Source: Streptomyces sp. TP-A0356 (lineage in GTDB: Bacteria; Actinomycetota; Actinomycetes; Streptomycetales; Streptomycetaceae). From it: a stretch of DNA of 64,000 nucleotides. A model generated the notes under the pieces. The model was not told the DNA's origin, ran no database searches, and saw only the letters and a list, made by a program, of their open reading frames with translations. The first letter of the stretch is position 1; each line of letters opens with the position of its first letter. The stretch covers positions 310,001 through 374,000 of the forward strand of contig NZ_BBZJ01000015.1 of NCBI RefSeq assembly GCF_001417775.1, written 5' to 3'. Of this stretch, positions 8,773 to 17,893 are shown piece by piece. The position numbers and the translations under genes are program-made.

Positions 8773-10434
8773 ATGCGCATTCTCGGAATCAACGCCCTCT
8801 TCCACGACCCGGCCGCCGCCCTGGTGATCGACGGCCGGACCGTCGCCGCCGCCGAGGAGGAGCGGTTCACCCGGCGCAAGCACGGGAAGCGGCCGGTGCC
8901 GTTCGCCGCCTGGGAACTGCCGGAGAAGGCCGCCGCGTGGTGCCTGCGGCGAGCCGGCCTGCGCCCGCAGGACCTCGACGCCGTCGCCTACTCCTACGAT
9001 CCGGGACTCGCCCGGCCCGCCTCGTCCATGGGCCTGGACGACCCTTGGGACCACCTCCGGCAGAGCTACGCCCGTGAGGCGCCCGGCTTCCTCCGGGCCG
9101 CGTTGCCCGGCCTCGACCCCGCCGTCGTCCGCTTCGTGCCGCACCACATGGCCCACGCCGCCTCCAGTGCCTTCGGCGCTCCCGACGCCGGGGACTCCTC
9201 GGTGCTCGTCCTGGACGGCCGCGGGGAGCGGGCGTCGCACCTCGCCGCGCGCCGTGTGGGAGACCGGCTGGAGCCCCTGTACGCGCAGGAGCTGCCGCAC
9301 TCCCTCGGGCTGGTCTACGAGGAGCTCACCGACCATCTCGGCTTCCTGCGGTCCTCCGACGAGTTCAAGGTGATGGCCCTCGCCTCGCACGGCACTCCCC
9401 GCATGCTGCCCGAGCTGCGCCGTCATGTGTGTCCCACGGGTGACGGGGGGTTCCGCGCCACCGCGGTGCCCTGGCACGACCTGTGCGCACCGCGCGGCGC
9501 GGACGAGCCGTGGACGCAGGACCACGCGGACGTGGCCGCGAGCGCCCAGGCCGTGCTGGAGGAGACCCTGCTCGACCTGGTGCGCTGGCTGCACGGCAAG
9601 ACACACCACAGCGTGCTCACGCTCGCCGGGGGCGTCGCCCTCAACTGCGTCGCCAACTCCCGGATCGCCCGCGAGGGCCCCTTCTCCCGGGTGTGGGTGC
9701 AGCCCGCGGCCGGTGACGCCGGTACGGCGCTGGGCGGCGCGCTGCTGCTGGCCGCCGGCCAGGGGGACGATCCGCAGCCCATGCCCGGCGCCGATCTGGG
9801 CCGGGACTGGTCCGACGCGGAGCTCGGGGCGTGGTTGAAGACGGCGGCGGTGCCGTTCGACCGGCCGCCGGACATCGCCGCGACCGTGGCCGAGGTCCTC
9901 GCGGACAACGGGATCGTCGCCTGGTTCCAGGGCCGTTCCGAGTACGGCCCGCGGGCACTCGGGCACCGCTCGCTGCTGGCCCACCCGGGGCACGCGGGCA
10001 ACCTCGAACGGCTCAACGACGTCAAGGGACGGGAACAGTTCCGGCCGGTGGCGCCCATGGTGCTGGCCGACCGCGCCCCCGAGATCTTCGACGGCCCGCT
10101 GCCCAGCCCCTACATGCTGTTCGTGCACGACGTGGCCGAGAACTGGCGGGAGCGCATCCCGGCGGTCGTGCACGTCGACGGGACCGCCCGCATCCAGACC
10201 GTCGACCCGGACGCGGAGCCGCTGGTCGCCCGCATGCTCGGCGCGTTCGAACGGCTCACCGGCTTGCCCGTGGTGGTCAACACCAGCCTCAACACGGCAG
10301 GGCGGCCCATGGTGGACGATCCGCGTGACGCGCTGGAGTGCTTCGGCTCCTCACCCGTCGACCTGCTCGCGATCGGCCCGTACGCGGTGCGGCGCGGGGA
10401 CCTCTTCCGCGGCTCCGGCGGGAGGGCAGCGTGA
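8773..10434 (+). CDS. NodU/CmcH-family O-carbamoyltransferase
   Basis: The 553-residue protein begins MRILGINALFHDPAAAL, the typical N-terminal ASKHA/YrdC-like start of this family, with HMAHAASSAF in the middle (His residues of the active site). It ends with the TobZ/NodU C-terminal segments SEYGPRALGHRSLLAHP and VVNTSLNTAGRPMVDDP. Such enzymes transfer a carbamoyl group from carbamoyl phosphate via carbamoyl-AMP to a sugar or antibiotic hydroxyl. Its stop codon overlaps the start of the next gene, so it is co-translated with the GT2. It predicts that the cluster product is carbamoylated. Confidence 0.93.
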   Translation: MRILGINALFHDPAAALVIDGRTVAAAEEERFTRRKHGKRPVPFAAWELPEKAAAWCLRRAGLRPQDLDAVAYSYDPGLARPASSMGLDDPWDHLRQSYAREAPGFLRAALPGLDPAVVRFVPHHMAHAASSAFGAPDAGDSSVLVLDGRGERASHLAARRVGDRLEPLYAQELPHSLGLVYEELTDHLGFLRSSDEFKVMALASHGTPRMLPELRRHVCPTGDGGFRATAVPWHDLCAPRGADEPWTQDHADVAASAQAVLEETLLDLVRWLHGKTHHSVLTLAGGVALNCVANSRIAREGPFSRVWVQPAAGDAGTALGGALLLAAGQGDDPQPMPGADLGRDWSDAELGAWLKTAAVPFDRPPDIAATVAEVLADNGIVAWFQGRSEYGPRALGHRSLLAHPGHAGNLERLNDVKGREQFRPVAPMVLADRAPEIFDGPLPSPYMLFVHDVAENWRERIPAVVHVDGTARIQTVDPDAEPLVARMLGAFERLTGLPVVVNTSLNTAGRPMVDDPRDALECFGSSPVDLLAIGPYAVRRGDLFRGSGGRAA

Positions 10435-11522
10435 TGGCCGAGCACGGATCCTGGACGGCGAACGCCGAGTACGCCGACGATGCGTACGCGGTGGTGATAC
10501 CGACCCTCGGCCGCCCCGGCCTGAGTGTCTGTCTGCGCGCGCTGGCCGAGGCCGGTGGCCCCCGGCCGCTGCAGGTGGTGCTGGTCGACGACCGCCCCGA
10601 GAGCGCGGGCGCACCGCTCCCGGTGGACGTGCCCCGGTCCCTGCGCCCGATCACCACCGTCGTGAAGGGCCGTGCGCGGGGCCCGGCCGCAGCCCGCAAC
10701 ACGGGGTGGCGGGCGGTCGGCCGGGTGCCCTGGATCGTGTTCCTCGACGACGACGTGGTGCCCGGCCCGGGCTGGGGCGACGACCTCGCGCTCGACCTGG
10801 CGGAGGCGGGGCACCGAACGGCCGCGATCACCGCGCGGATCGACGTGCCGCTCCCGGTGGACCGCCGGCCCACCGACTGGGAGCGCAACACCGCCGGTCT
10901 GGCCACCGCGCGGTGGATCACCGCCGACATGGCGTATCGCCGTACGGCCCTGGAGTCGGTCGGCGGCTTCGACGAACGGTTCCGGCGTGCCTTCCGGGAG
11001 GACGCGGACCTCGCGCTGCGGGTGCTCGCCGCCGGGTGGACGGTGACCGCCGGGGCCCGCACCACGACCCACCCGGTGCGCCCTGCCGACCGCTGGGTCT
11101 CGGTTCGTCTCCAGGCGGGCAACGCGGACGACGTCCTGATGACGCGGCTGCACGGGCGTGCGTGGTGGGGCCGGGCGGGCGCGCCTCGCGGGCGGCTGCC
11201 CCGCCATCTGGCGGTGACCGGAGCGGGGGTGGCGGCACTCTCCTGCGCCGTCCTGCGCAGGCCCCGGGCCGCCGGGGTCTGTGCCGTCGCCTGGCTGGCC
11301 GGGACGGCCGAGTTCGCCCTGGCCCGGATCATGCCGGGTCCGCGGAACCCTGACGAGCTCGTCACCATGGCGCTGACCAGCGTGGTCATTCCGCCCGTGG
11401 CCACCTGGCACTGGCTGCGCGGTCAGGTCGTCCACCGGGCGACGCCGTCGCTCGTCGCCTACCAGGCCGGCGCGCCGACGCGGGCCCGGCAACGGCCGCC
11501 GCGGGAACGGGTGCGCCCATGA
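10434..11522 (+). CDS. GT2-family glycosyltransferase with C-terminal membrane region
   Basis: The 362-residue protein has the GT-A fold of family 2: VVIPTLGRPGL at the start, LVDDRP, a RGPAAARNTGW loop, FLDDDVVPGPGW (the DxD metal site) and REDADLALRVLAAGW (catalytic ED). About residues 250-330 are hydrophobic, consistent with one or two membrane helices that tether it to the membrane. The ATG overlaps the upstream TGA; GGGAGGG precedes it, and an in-frame GTG directly upstream is an alternative start. It likely adds a sugar to a lipid-linked or surface acceptor. Confidence 0.9.
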   Translation: MAEHGSWTANAEYADDAYAVVIPTLGRPGLSVCLRALAEAGGPRPLQVVLVDDRPESAGAPLPVDVPRSLRPITTVVKGRARGPAAARNTGWRAVGRVPWIVFLDDDVVPGPGWGDDLALDLAEAGHRTAAITARIDVPLPVDRRPTDWERNTAGLATARWITADMAYRRTALESVGGFDERFRRAFREDADLALRVLAAGWTVTAGARTTTHPVRPADRWVSVRLQAGNADDVLMTRLHGRAWWGRAGAPRGRLPRHLAVTGAGVAALSCAVLRRPRAAGVCAVAWLAGTAEFALARIMPGPRNPDELVTMALTSVVIPPVATWHWLRGQVVHRATPSLVAYQAGAPTRARQRPPRERVRP

Positions 11523-12274
11523 CCGGACGCCCCCCGATGCCCCGGCACCCGAAGGCCCCCCTCCGCTCCACGACCGGGCCCTGGCTGTTCGACGGGCCGC
11601 CGCACACCCCGCCCGCCGGGTACGACGCGGGCTGTGCCCTTCCGGCGGCGGTTCTCTTCGACCGGGACGGCACGCTCGTGTCCGACGTGCCCTACAACGG
11701 CGACCCCGCGCGGGTCCGGCCGATGCCGACGGCGCGGGCCGCCGTCGACGCGGTTCGTGCGCGGGGCATCCCGGTGGGGGTGGTGAGCAACCAGTCGGGG
11801 ATCGCCCGCGGTCTGCTGACACGCCATCAGGTGGAGGCGGTGCGGCTTCGGGTCGAGGAGCTGCTCGGTCCGTTCGGCGTATGGGCGGTGTGCCCGCACG
11901 GGCCGGACGACGGCTGCGGCTGCCGCAAACCGGCGCCGGGCCTGGTGGTGGCCGCGTGCGCGCGGCTGGCGGTACCGGTCGAGCGCACCGTCGTCATCGG
12001 TGACATCGGTGCCGACGTGGCGGCCGCCCGGGCCGCGGGCGCCCGCGGCGTGCTGGTGCCGACCTCCGTCACGCTGCCCGAGGAGATCGAGGCCGCCGAG
12101 GCCTCGGCCCGCGACCTGCTCGCGGCGGTGCGTTCGGTGCTGGGCGCGGAGCGCGACACCGAGCGACGCACGGGGCGGCCCGCGGACCGGACGGCGCCCG
12201 CGGGCACGGCCGGCCCGGGGGACGACGGGTACAGCGCGCAGGGCGTCGTACGAAGCGCGGGAGAGTCGTCATGA
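11519..12274 (+). CDS. gmhB: D-glycero-D-manno-heptose 1,7-bisphosphate 7-phosphatase-type HAD enzyme
   Basis: The 251-residue protein has HAD motifs: FDRDGT (nucleophile Asp48, acid Asp50) and VVSNQSGIARG (Ser/Thr of motif II), then the GmhB-specific zinc loop CPH...CGCRKPAPG (Cys125, His127, Cys133, Cys135). A VVIGDIGADVAAARAAGA motif near residue 160 supplies the acidic motif IV. GmhB removes the 7-phosphate before nucleotide activation. It is longer than the 190-residue E. coli enzyme because of about 40 unstructured N-terminal residues and an acidic tail. Its start overlaps the GT2 stop (ATGA) and its stop overlaps the next start. Confidence 0.9.
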   Translation: MTGRPPMPRHPKAPLRSTTGPWLFDGPPHTPPAGYDAGCALPAAVLFDRDGTLVSDVPYNGDPARVRPMPTARAAVDAVRARGIPVGVVSNQSGIARGLLTRHQVEAVRLRVEELLGPFGVWAVCPHGPDDGCGCRKPAPGLVVAACARLAVPVERTVVIGDIGADVAAARAAGARGVLVPTSVTLPEEIEAAEASARDLLAAVRSVLGAERDTERRTGRPADRTAPAGTAGPGDDGYSAQGVVRSAGESS

Positions 12275-13428
12275 CCGGTTCCCGAAGCCTTCCCCGGACC
12301 CTGGTGGTGCGCCTGGACAGTGCCGGTGACGTGCTCCTGGCGGGTCCCGCGGTGCGGGCCGTGGCCGCCGGTTCCTCGTACACGGCGCTGCTGTGCGGAC
12401 CGCGCGGGGCCCAGGCGGGGAAGCTGCTGCCGGGCGTCGACGAGGTGCTGGTGTACGACGCCCCGTGGGTGGGCCTCGACCCGGCACCGGTCTCCCGGCC
12501 GGCTACGCGGCAGGTGCTGGAGACGCTGGCGGCGCGCTGCTTCGACCGCGCGCTGGTGCTCGTGTCGTACCACCAGAGCCCGCTGCCGATCGCGCTGCTG
12601 CTCAAGCTGGCCGGGGTCGGCTGGACGGCGGCCGACAGCGAGGACTATCCGGGCGCCCTGCTCGATCTGCGGCACCATCGGCTGCCGAATCGGCACGAGG
12701 CCCTGGCGGCGCTGGACCTGGCGCGGGATGCCGGGTTCGCGCTGCCGCCGGGCGACGACGGGGCGCTGTGCGTGAGGACGCCGCCGGACACCGCGCATCT
12801 GACGGGTTCGGAGCCGTATGTCGTGCTCCATCCCGGCGCCGCGGTCCCGGCACGGGCGTGGAGCCCGGAGCGGGCGGCACGGGCCGCCGCCGCCCTCGCC
12901 GCCGGGGGCCACCGGGTCGTCGTCACCGGAGGCCACGGCGAACGGGAGCTGACCGCGAAGGTCGCCGGGACACACGGTCTCGATCTGGGCGGTGCCACCG
13001 ATCTGCCGCATCTGGCAGGGGTCCTGGCCGGGGCACGGGTGGCGGTGGTCGGCAACACCGGGCCGGCCCATCTCGCCGCCGCGGTCGGGACTCCGGTCGT
13101 CTCGCTGTTCGCGCCGGTCGTTCCGGCCGATCGATGGGGCCCGTACGGCGTCCCTCACGTCCTGCTCGGGGATCAGACGGCGGCGTGTGCGGGCAGCAGG
13201 GCCCGGCGCTGCCCGGCGTCGGGTCATCCGTGTCTGGACGGGGTGAGCGACGCCGAAGTGCTCGCCGCCGTGACCGCGCTCTGCGGCGGACGACCGGCCG
13301 GGATGGACCGCACCCCTCGGACACGGACGACGAGCCGGGCGGATCCCGGCGCGGACTCCTCGCCCGGGCCGTGCGACGTTCCCGGCCCGGGCGGCGGGCC
13401 CGAAACGGAACGAGGAGCGACCGTATGA
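12271..13428 (+). CDS. GT9-family (heptosyltransferase-like) glycosyltransferase
   Basis: The 385-residue product has two Rossmann-like halves: VVRLDSAGDVLLAGPAVRAV at the N terminus, and VLHPGAAVPARAWSPE, VVTGGHGE and VVGNTGPAHLAAAVGTPVVSLFAP in the C-terminal half. These are the hallmarks of the WaaC/WaaF heptosyltransferases (GT9), which use ADP-heptose. The last 50 residues are a low-complexity Thr/Pro/Gly tail not needed for the fold. Four cysteines after residue 305 are unusual. With gmhA, hldE and gmhB around it, an ADP-heptose donor is a reasonable inference; acceptor unknown. Confidence 0.9.
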   Translation: MTGSRSLPRTLVVRLDSAGDVLLAGPAVRAVAAGSSYTALLCGPRGAQAGKLLPGVDEVLVYDAPWVGLDPAPVSRPATRQVLETLAARCFDRALVLVSYHQSPLPIALLLKLAGVGWTAADSEDYPGALLDLRHHRLPNRHEALAALDLARDAGFALPPGDDGALCVRTPPDTAHLTGSEPYVVLHPGAAVPARAWSPERAARAAAALAAGGHRVVVTGGHGERELTAKVAGTHGLDLGGATDLPHLAGVLAGARVAVVGNTGPAHLAAAVGTPVVSLFAPVVPADRWGPYGVPHVLLGDQTAACAGSRARRCPASGHPCLDGVSDAEVLAAVTALCGGRPAGMDRTPRTRTTSRADPGADSSPGPCDVPGPGGGPETERGATV

Positions 13429-14390
13429 ACATCCTGTTGTGGCACGTGCACGGCTCCTGGACGACGGCGTTCGTCCAGGGCCCCCACACCTACCTCGTTC
13501 CCGTGACCCCGGGCCGCGACCCGGACGGACTCGGGCGGGCCCGTACGTTCCCTTGGCCCGCCTCGGTACGGGAAGTGACGCCCGAGGAGCTGCGTGAGAC
13601 GGAGGTGGACCTCGTCCTCCTCCAACGGCCGCACGAACTCCGGCTGGCCGAACGCTGGCTCGGCGGTCGCCGTCCCGGCCGCGACGTGGCCGCGGTCTAT
13701 GTCGAGCACAACGCTCCGGACGGCGACGTCCCCGCCAGCCGGCACCCGCTCGCCGACCGCAACGATCTGACGCTGGTTCACGTCACGCACTTCAACCGGC
13801 TGTTCTGGGACTGCGGAACCACCCGCACCGAGGTGATCGAGCACGGCATCGTCGACCCCGGGCACCGGTACACCGGCCGGCTCGCCCGCGCGGCCGTCGT
13901 CGTCAACGAACCGGTGCGGCGCGGCCGTCACACCGGTACGGATCTGCTGCCGGTCCTGTCCGAGGCGGCGCCGCTCGACGTCTTCGGCATGCGCACCGAG
14001 GGCCTCGCCGCGCATCTGGGCCTGCCCGAGGACCGGTGCCGTGGCGCCGACCTGCCCCAGGCCGAGCTGCACCGGGCCATGGCGGAACGCCGGCTCTATC
14101 TGCATCCCGTGCGCTGGACGTCCCTGGGGCTGTCGCTGCTGGAGGCCATGCACCTCGGCATGCCCGTCGTGGCGCTCGCCACGACAGAGGTGGTCGAGGC
14201 GGTCCCGCGCGGCGCGGGCACCCTGTCCACTCGCCCCGACGTCCTGGCCCGGGCCGCCCGGCACTATCTGCACGAACCGGAAGCCGCGGCCGAGACCGGC
14301 GCCCGCGCTCGCCAGGCGGCCCTCGGACGGTACGGGCTCAAGCGCTTCCTCGACGACTGGGAGCGCGTGATGACGGAGGCGCGCTCATGA
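13425..14390 (+). CDS. GT4-like glycosyltransferase
   Basis: The 321-residue protein starts MNILLWHVHGSWTTAFVQG and has a late conserved part (YLHPVRWTSLGLSLLEAMHLGMPVVALATTEVVEAVP, about 225-260) that matches the donor-binding EX7E region of GT4/GT-B enzymes. The Glu-rich motif is SLLEAM. A nearly complete GT-B fold is expected but the N-terminal half is divergent. It starts within the stop of the GT9 gene (ATGA) after a GAGGAG ribosome site. The exact sugar is not inferable. Confidence 0.85.
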   Translation: MNILLWHVHGSWTTAFVQGPHTYLVPVTPGRDPDGLGRARTFPWPASVREVTPEELRETEVDLVLLQRPHELRLAERWLGGRRPGRDVAAVYVEHNAPDGDVPASRHPLADRNDLTLVHVTHFNRLFWDCGTTRTEVIEHGIVDPGHRYTGRLARAAVVVNEPVRRGRHTGTDLLPVLSEAAPLDVFGMRTEGLAAHLGLPEDRCRGADLPQAELHRAMAERRLYLHPVRWTSLGLSLLEAMHLGMPVVALATTEVVEAVPRGAGTLSTRPDVLARAARHYLHEPEAAAETGARARQAALGRYGLKRFLDDWERVMTEARS

Positions 14391-15658
14391 CCTCATCTCT
14401 GGGACCCTTCCACACCGGCGCTCCCGACGGCGACGGCCCCGGCTCCCTGTCGGTCGCGCTGGTCTCCGAGCACGCGAGCCCGCTCGCCACCCTCGGCGGG
14501 GTGGACGCGGGCGGGCAGAACGTCCACGTCGCCTGTCTCGCGGGCGCGCTCGCCGACCGGGGACACCGGGTGACCGTCTACACCCGCCGTGACTCCCGGG
14601 ACCTGCCGGACCGGGTGGCACTGCGCGACGGGGTCGAGGTGCGCCATGTGCCCGCGGGCCCGCCGGAGCCGATACCCAAGGACGAACTCCTCCCCCACAT
14701 GGCGGCCTTCGGCCGCTACCTGGCCCGGATCTGGCGGGCGAGGCCCCCCGACCTGGTGCACTCGCACTTCTGGATGTCGGGGCTCGCCTCCCTGCGGGCC
14801 GTGCGCGAGCTGGGGCTGCCGCTGCTGCACACGTACCACGCCCTGGGAACGGTGAAGCGACGGCATCAGCAGCTGGCGGACACCAGTCCCCCGAGGCGGA
14901 TCGCCTACGAGTCGGAAGTCGGCCTGGGCTGCGACCGGATCATCGCCACCTGCCGGGACGAGGTCGTCGAACTGGGCAGGATGGGCATCCCCGCCGCCAA
15001 GATCGGCATCGTGCCGTGCGGAGTGGACACCGAGCGGTTCACCCCGCGGGGGCCGGCCGCGGAACGCGGCAGCCACCCGTACCGGCTGCTGCAGCTCGGC
15101 CGTCTGGTCCCGCGCAAGGGCGCGGCGGTCTCCATCGCCGCCCTGGCCCTGCTGCCGGACACGGAGCTCGTCGTCGTCGGCGGTCCCCCCGCGGACCGGC
15201 TCGACGACGATCCGGAGGTGCGCCGGCTGCGCGGCATCGCCCGCGAGGCCGGTGTGGCCGACCGGGTCCGCTTCACCGGCGGGGTGCCCAGCCAGGAGGT
15301 GCCGCCGCTGCTGCGCGGAGCCGACGTGGTGGTGTGCCCCGCGGACTACGAACCGTTCGGCATCGTGCCGCTGGAGGCGATGGCCTGTGGCAGGCCCGTC
15401 GTCGCCAGCGCGGTCGGCGGTCAGCTCGACACCGTCGCGGACCCGAGCACCGGCCGGCTGGTGCCGCCCCGCGACCCCGGGGCCCTGGCCCGCGCCGTCG
15501 GCGAACTCCTCGCCGACCCCGAGGCGCGGGCGGCGTGCGGCGCGGCCGGCCGACGGCGGGTGCTGCGCCGATACGGCTGGGGGCGGGTCGCCGCCGCGAC
15601 CGAGAAGGCGTACTGCGCCGTCCTCGACGCACAGCCCGCCGCGACGGGGGTGGTCTGA
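14387..15658 (+). CDS. GT4-family glycosyltransferase
   Basis: The 423-residue protein has the full GT4 pattern: VALVSEHASPLATLGGVDAGGQNVHV (glycine-rich acceptor loop), HSHFWMSGLASL, PCGVDTERFTPRG, LLQLGRLVPRKG and, near the C terminus, CPADYEPFGIVPLEAMACGRPVVAS with the EX7E donor motif. The N-terminal GGVDAGGQNVHV and the HxHFWMSG region resemble sucrose-phosphate-synthase and MshA-type enzymes. It overlaps the preceding gene by 4 nt. In this context it probably extends the glycan. Confidence 0.93.
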   Translation: MTSSLGPFHTGAPDGDGPGSLSVALVSEHASPLATLGGVDAGGQNVHVACLAGALADRGHRVTVYTRRDSRDLPDRVALRDGVEVRHVPAGPPEPIPKDELLPHMAAFGRYLARIWRARPPDLVHSHFWMSGLASLRAVRELGLPLLHTYHALGTVKRRHQQLADTSPPRRIAYESEVGLGCDRIIATCRDEVVELGRMGIPAAKIGIVPCGVDTERFTPRGPAAERGSHPYRLLQLGRLVPRKGAAVSIAALALLPDTELVVVGGPPADRLDDDPEVRRLRGIAREAGVADRVRFTGGVPSQEVPPLLRGADVVVCPADYEPFGIVPLEAMACGRPVVASAVGGQLDTVADPSTGRLVPPRDPGALARAVGELLADPEARAACGAAGRRRVLRRYGWGRVAAATEKAYCAVLDAQPAATGVV

Positions 15659-15795
15659 GGCAGCCGTCCGTCCTGCCCCGGCCCGGGCCGCCTGCCCGGT
15701 CCACGACAGCGTTCCCGACCGAGAGCGGAGCACCGACGTCCGAAGGAGGTGCGGGTCCGGCCGACGTCCTCCGGGACGCGGTACGCCCGATCAGC

Positions 15796-16452
15796 ATGAC
15801 CGAATCCCCTGGGTCCCCTGCACTCGATGCCGCACATCTGCACTGCCGGTCGCTGGAGCACGCGCTCGTCCGGTTGCGCCGCGACGGCCTCGGCCGCCTC
15901 GCCGACTGGGGCGGCCGGCTCGCCGCCGTCCTTCCCTCCGGAGGCCGGCTGCTGGCCGCGGGCAACGGCGGCAGCGCCGCCCAGGCCCAGCATCTGACCG
16001 CGGAGCTCGTGGGACGCTACCGGCAGGAGCGGCCCGCCTACTCGGCCATCTCCCTGCACGCGGAGACCTCCAGCGTGACCGCCATCGGCAACGACTACGG
16101 CTTCGACCACGTGTACGCGCGACAGGTGTCCGCCCACGGCAGGCCGGGTGACGTCCTCGTGCTCCTGTCCACGTCCGGCCGCAGCGCCAACCTGATCACC
16201 GCGGCCGTGACCGGCCGGGGGGCCGGGCTGCGCGTCTGGGCGATGACCGGGCCCGCCCCGAACCCGCTGGCCGAGGCCGCCGACGAAGCCCTGTGCATCG
16301 ACGCCGACACCACGGCGACCGTCCAGGAGGCCCATCTCGTCGCCGTACACCTGCTCTGCGAGAGTTTCGACGCGGCACTCGCCACTCCTGTGGCGACCAC
16401 CTCCGGCGCGGCCGCCTCCCGGGCGGTCAAGGTCCGCGGGAGGGCGTCATGA
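15796..16452 (+). CDS. gmhA: D-sedoheptulose 7-phosphate isomerase
   Basis: The 218-residue SIS-domain protein carries the GmhA signatures GNGGSAAQAQHLTAELVGRY (56-75), TAIGNDYGFDHVYARQ, LSTSGRSAN and EAHLVAVHLLCE (catalytic Glu and zinc His). GmhA converts sedoheptulose 7-phosphate to D-glycero-D-manno-heptose 7-phosphate, the first committed step of ADP-heptose synthesis. The ATG at 15796 was chosen as the first in-frame ATG before the fold; a GGAGG about 50 nt upstream is too far to be its ribosome site, so the true start could lie upstream at a non-ATG codon. The end overlaps hldE by 4 nt. Confidence 0.92.
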   Translation: MTESPGSPALDAAHLHCRSLEHALVRLRRDGLGRLADWGGRLAAVLPSGGRLLAAGNGGSAAQAQHLTAELVGRYRQERPAYSAISLHAETSSVTAIGNDYGFDHVYARQVSAHGRPGDVLVLLSTSGRSANLITAAVTGRGAGLRVWAMTGPAPNPLAEAADEALCIDADTTATVQEAHLVAVHLLCESFDAALATPVATTSGAAASRAVKVRGRAS

Positions 16453-17840
16453 CCGGGCCGAAGCCGCTCGTCGTCGTCGGAGACGTCCTGCTCGACGAGG
16501 ACATCGAAGGAGTCGCGACGCGGTTGTCCCCGGACGCCCCCGCCCCGGTCGTCGACGTCACCGACGACCGGTGTCATCCGGGCGGCGCTGGGCTGGCCGC
16601 CGCGCTGGCGGCCCGGGGCGGCCGCGAGGTGACCCTGGTGACCGCGCTGGGCGACGACTCCGCGAGCGAGGCCGTACGTCGTGGGCTGCGCGGCCGGGTC
16701 CGGCTGGTGGAGATACCCCTGAGGGGCAGCCTGCCGGTCAAGACACGGGTGCTGGCGAGCGGCCGGCCCCTGGTGCGGATCGACCGGGGCGGCGGAACGC
16801 CCGGGGAACCGGATGAGGCGGTGCAGGAGGCACTGGCGCAGGCCCACGCCGTGCTCGTCGCGGACTACGGGCGGCGGACGGCGAGCACGGTGCGGGCCCA
16901 TCTGGCGACCGTGGTCTCCCGTACGCCGGTGGTGTGGGACCCGCACCCCAGGGGCGACGTGCCCGTGCCCGGAGCGCGGCTCGTCACCCCGAACGCGGCG
17001 GAGGCACGCGCCCTGAGCCCGGTCAGCGGTGAGTCGCTGCGCGCCTACGCCGAGCGCGGGGCGGAACTGGCACAACGCTGGCAGGTGGCGGGTGTCGCCG
17101 TGACGCTCGGGGAACGCGGGGTGCTGCTGGCCAGGCCCGGCTCCGGTACGCCGATGCTGGTCCCGCCGCCCTACCGGGCCACCGGAGACCCGTGCGGCGC
17201 GGGTGACTGCTTCGCCGCCACGACGGCCGCCGCCCTGGCGGACGGGGCGCTCCCGGAGGAGGCCCTCCAGCGGGCCGTCGCCGAAGCGGCCGCGTTCGTG
17301 TCGGCGGGCGGCGCCGGAAACCCGGCGCTGTGGCGGACGGCGCGCTCCCCCGTCGAGGACACGCGCCGTATCGACGCCTTCACGCTGGCGGAACGCGTGC
17401 GTGCGCGCGGCGGCACGGTGGTGGCCACCGGCGGCTGCTTCGACCTGCTGCACGCCGGCCACGTCGGTCTGCTGGAGAGCGCCCGGGGCATCGGCGACTG
17501 CCTCATCGTCTGCCTCAACTCCGACGCGTCGCTCGCGCGGCTCAAGGGGCCGGGGCGCCCTATCAATCCGGTGGCGGACCGGGTGCGCGTCCTGGAGGCG
17601 CTCGGCAGCGTCGACGCGGTGGCGGTCTTCGAGGAGGAGACACCGGAGGAGCTGCTGAGGCGCCTGCGGCCGGACGTGTGGGTGAAGGGCGGCGACTACT
17701 CGGTCCAGGAGCTCCCCGAGGCGGAGGCACTGCGCGCATGGGGCGGTCAGGCGGTCGTACTGCCCTACCTGGGCGGCCGCTCCACCACCCTGCTGGCCCG
17801 CCGGGCCGCGCGGGCCGCCGTACGGCCGTCCCCGCCCTGA
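16449..17840 (+). CDS. hldE: Bifunctional heptose 7-phosphate kinase / heptose 1-phosphate adenylyltransferase
   Basis: The 463-residue protein is a fusion in the usual HldE order. Residues 1-310 are a PfkB-type kinase (HPGGAGLAAALAARG, GDPCGAGDCFAATTAAALA with the GAGD anion hole at 250-253). Residues about 320-463 are a nucleotidyltransferase (TGGCFDLLHAGHVGLLESAR with HAGH at 335-338, then WVKGGDYSVQELPE). It makes heptose 1,7-bisphosphate and then ADP-heptose. Flanked by gmhA and GT9 genes and separated from gmhB by four genes, it gives the window a full route to ADP-D-glycero-D-manno-heptose. No hldD epimerase is seen. Confidence 0.95.
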   Translation: MTGPKPLVVVGDVLLDEDIEGVATRLSPDAPAPVVDVTDDRCHPGGAGLAAALAARGGREVTLVTALGDDSASEAVRRGLRGRVRLVEIPLRGSLPVKTRVLASGRPLVRIDRGGGTPGEPDEAVQEALAQAHAVLVADYGRRTASTVRAHLATVVSRTPVVWDPHPRGDVPVPGARLVTPNAAEARALSPVSGESLRAYAERGAELAQRWQVAGVAVTLGERGVLLARPGSGTPMLVPPPYRATGDPCGAGDCFAATTAAALADGALPEEALQRAVAEAAAFVSAGGAGNPALWRTARSPVEDTRRIDAFTLAERVRARGGTVVATGGCFDLLHAGHVGLLESARGIGDCLIVCLNSDASLARLKGPGRPINPVADRVRVLEALGSVDAVAVFEEETPEELLRRLRPDVWVKGGDYSVQELPEAEALRAWGGQAVVLPYLGGRSTTLLARRAARAAVRPSPP

Positions 17841-17893
17841 GGGGCCGCCGTAGGCCCGCATTCCCAGCGTTTCCCCCGACCGGAGAGGCATCC

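Noticed and set aside
12393..13424. Upstream extension of the GT4-like frame over the GT9 gene
   Set aside because: The extension is Arg/Gly/Pro rich. The true start is the ATG at 13425 that overlaps the GT9 stop.
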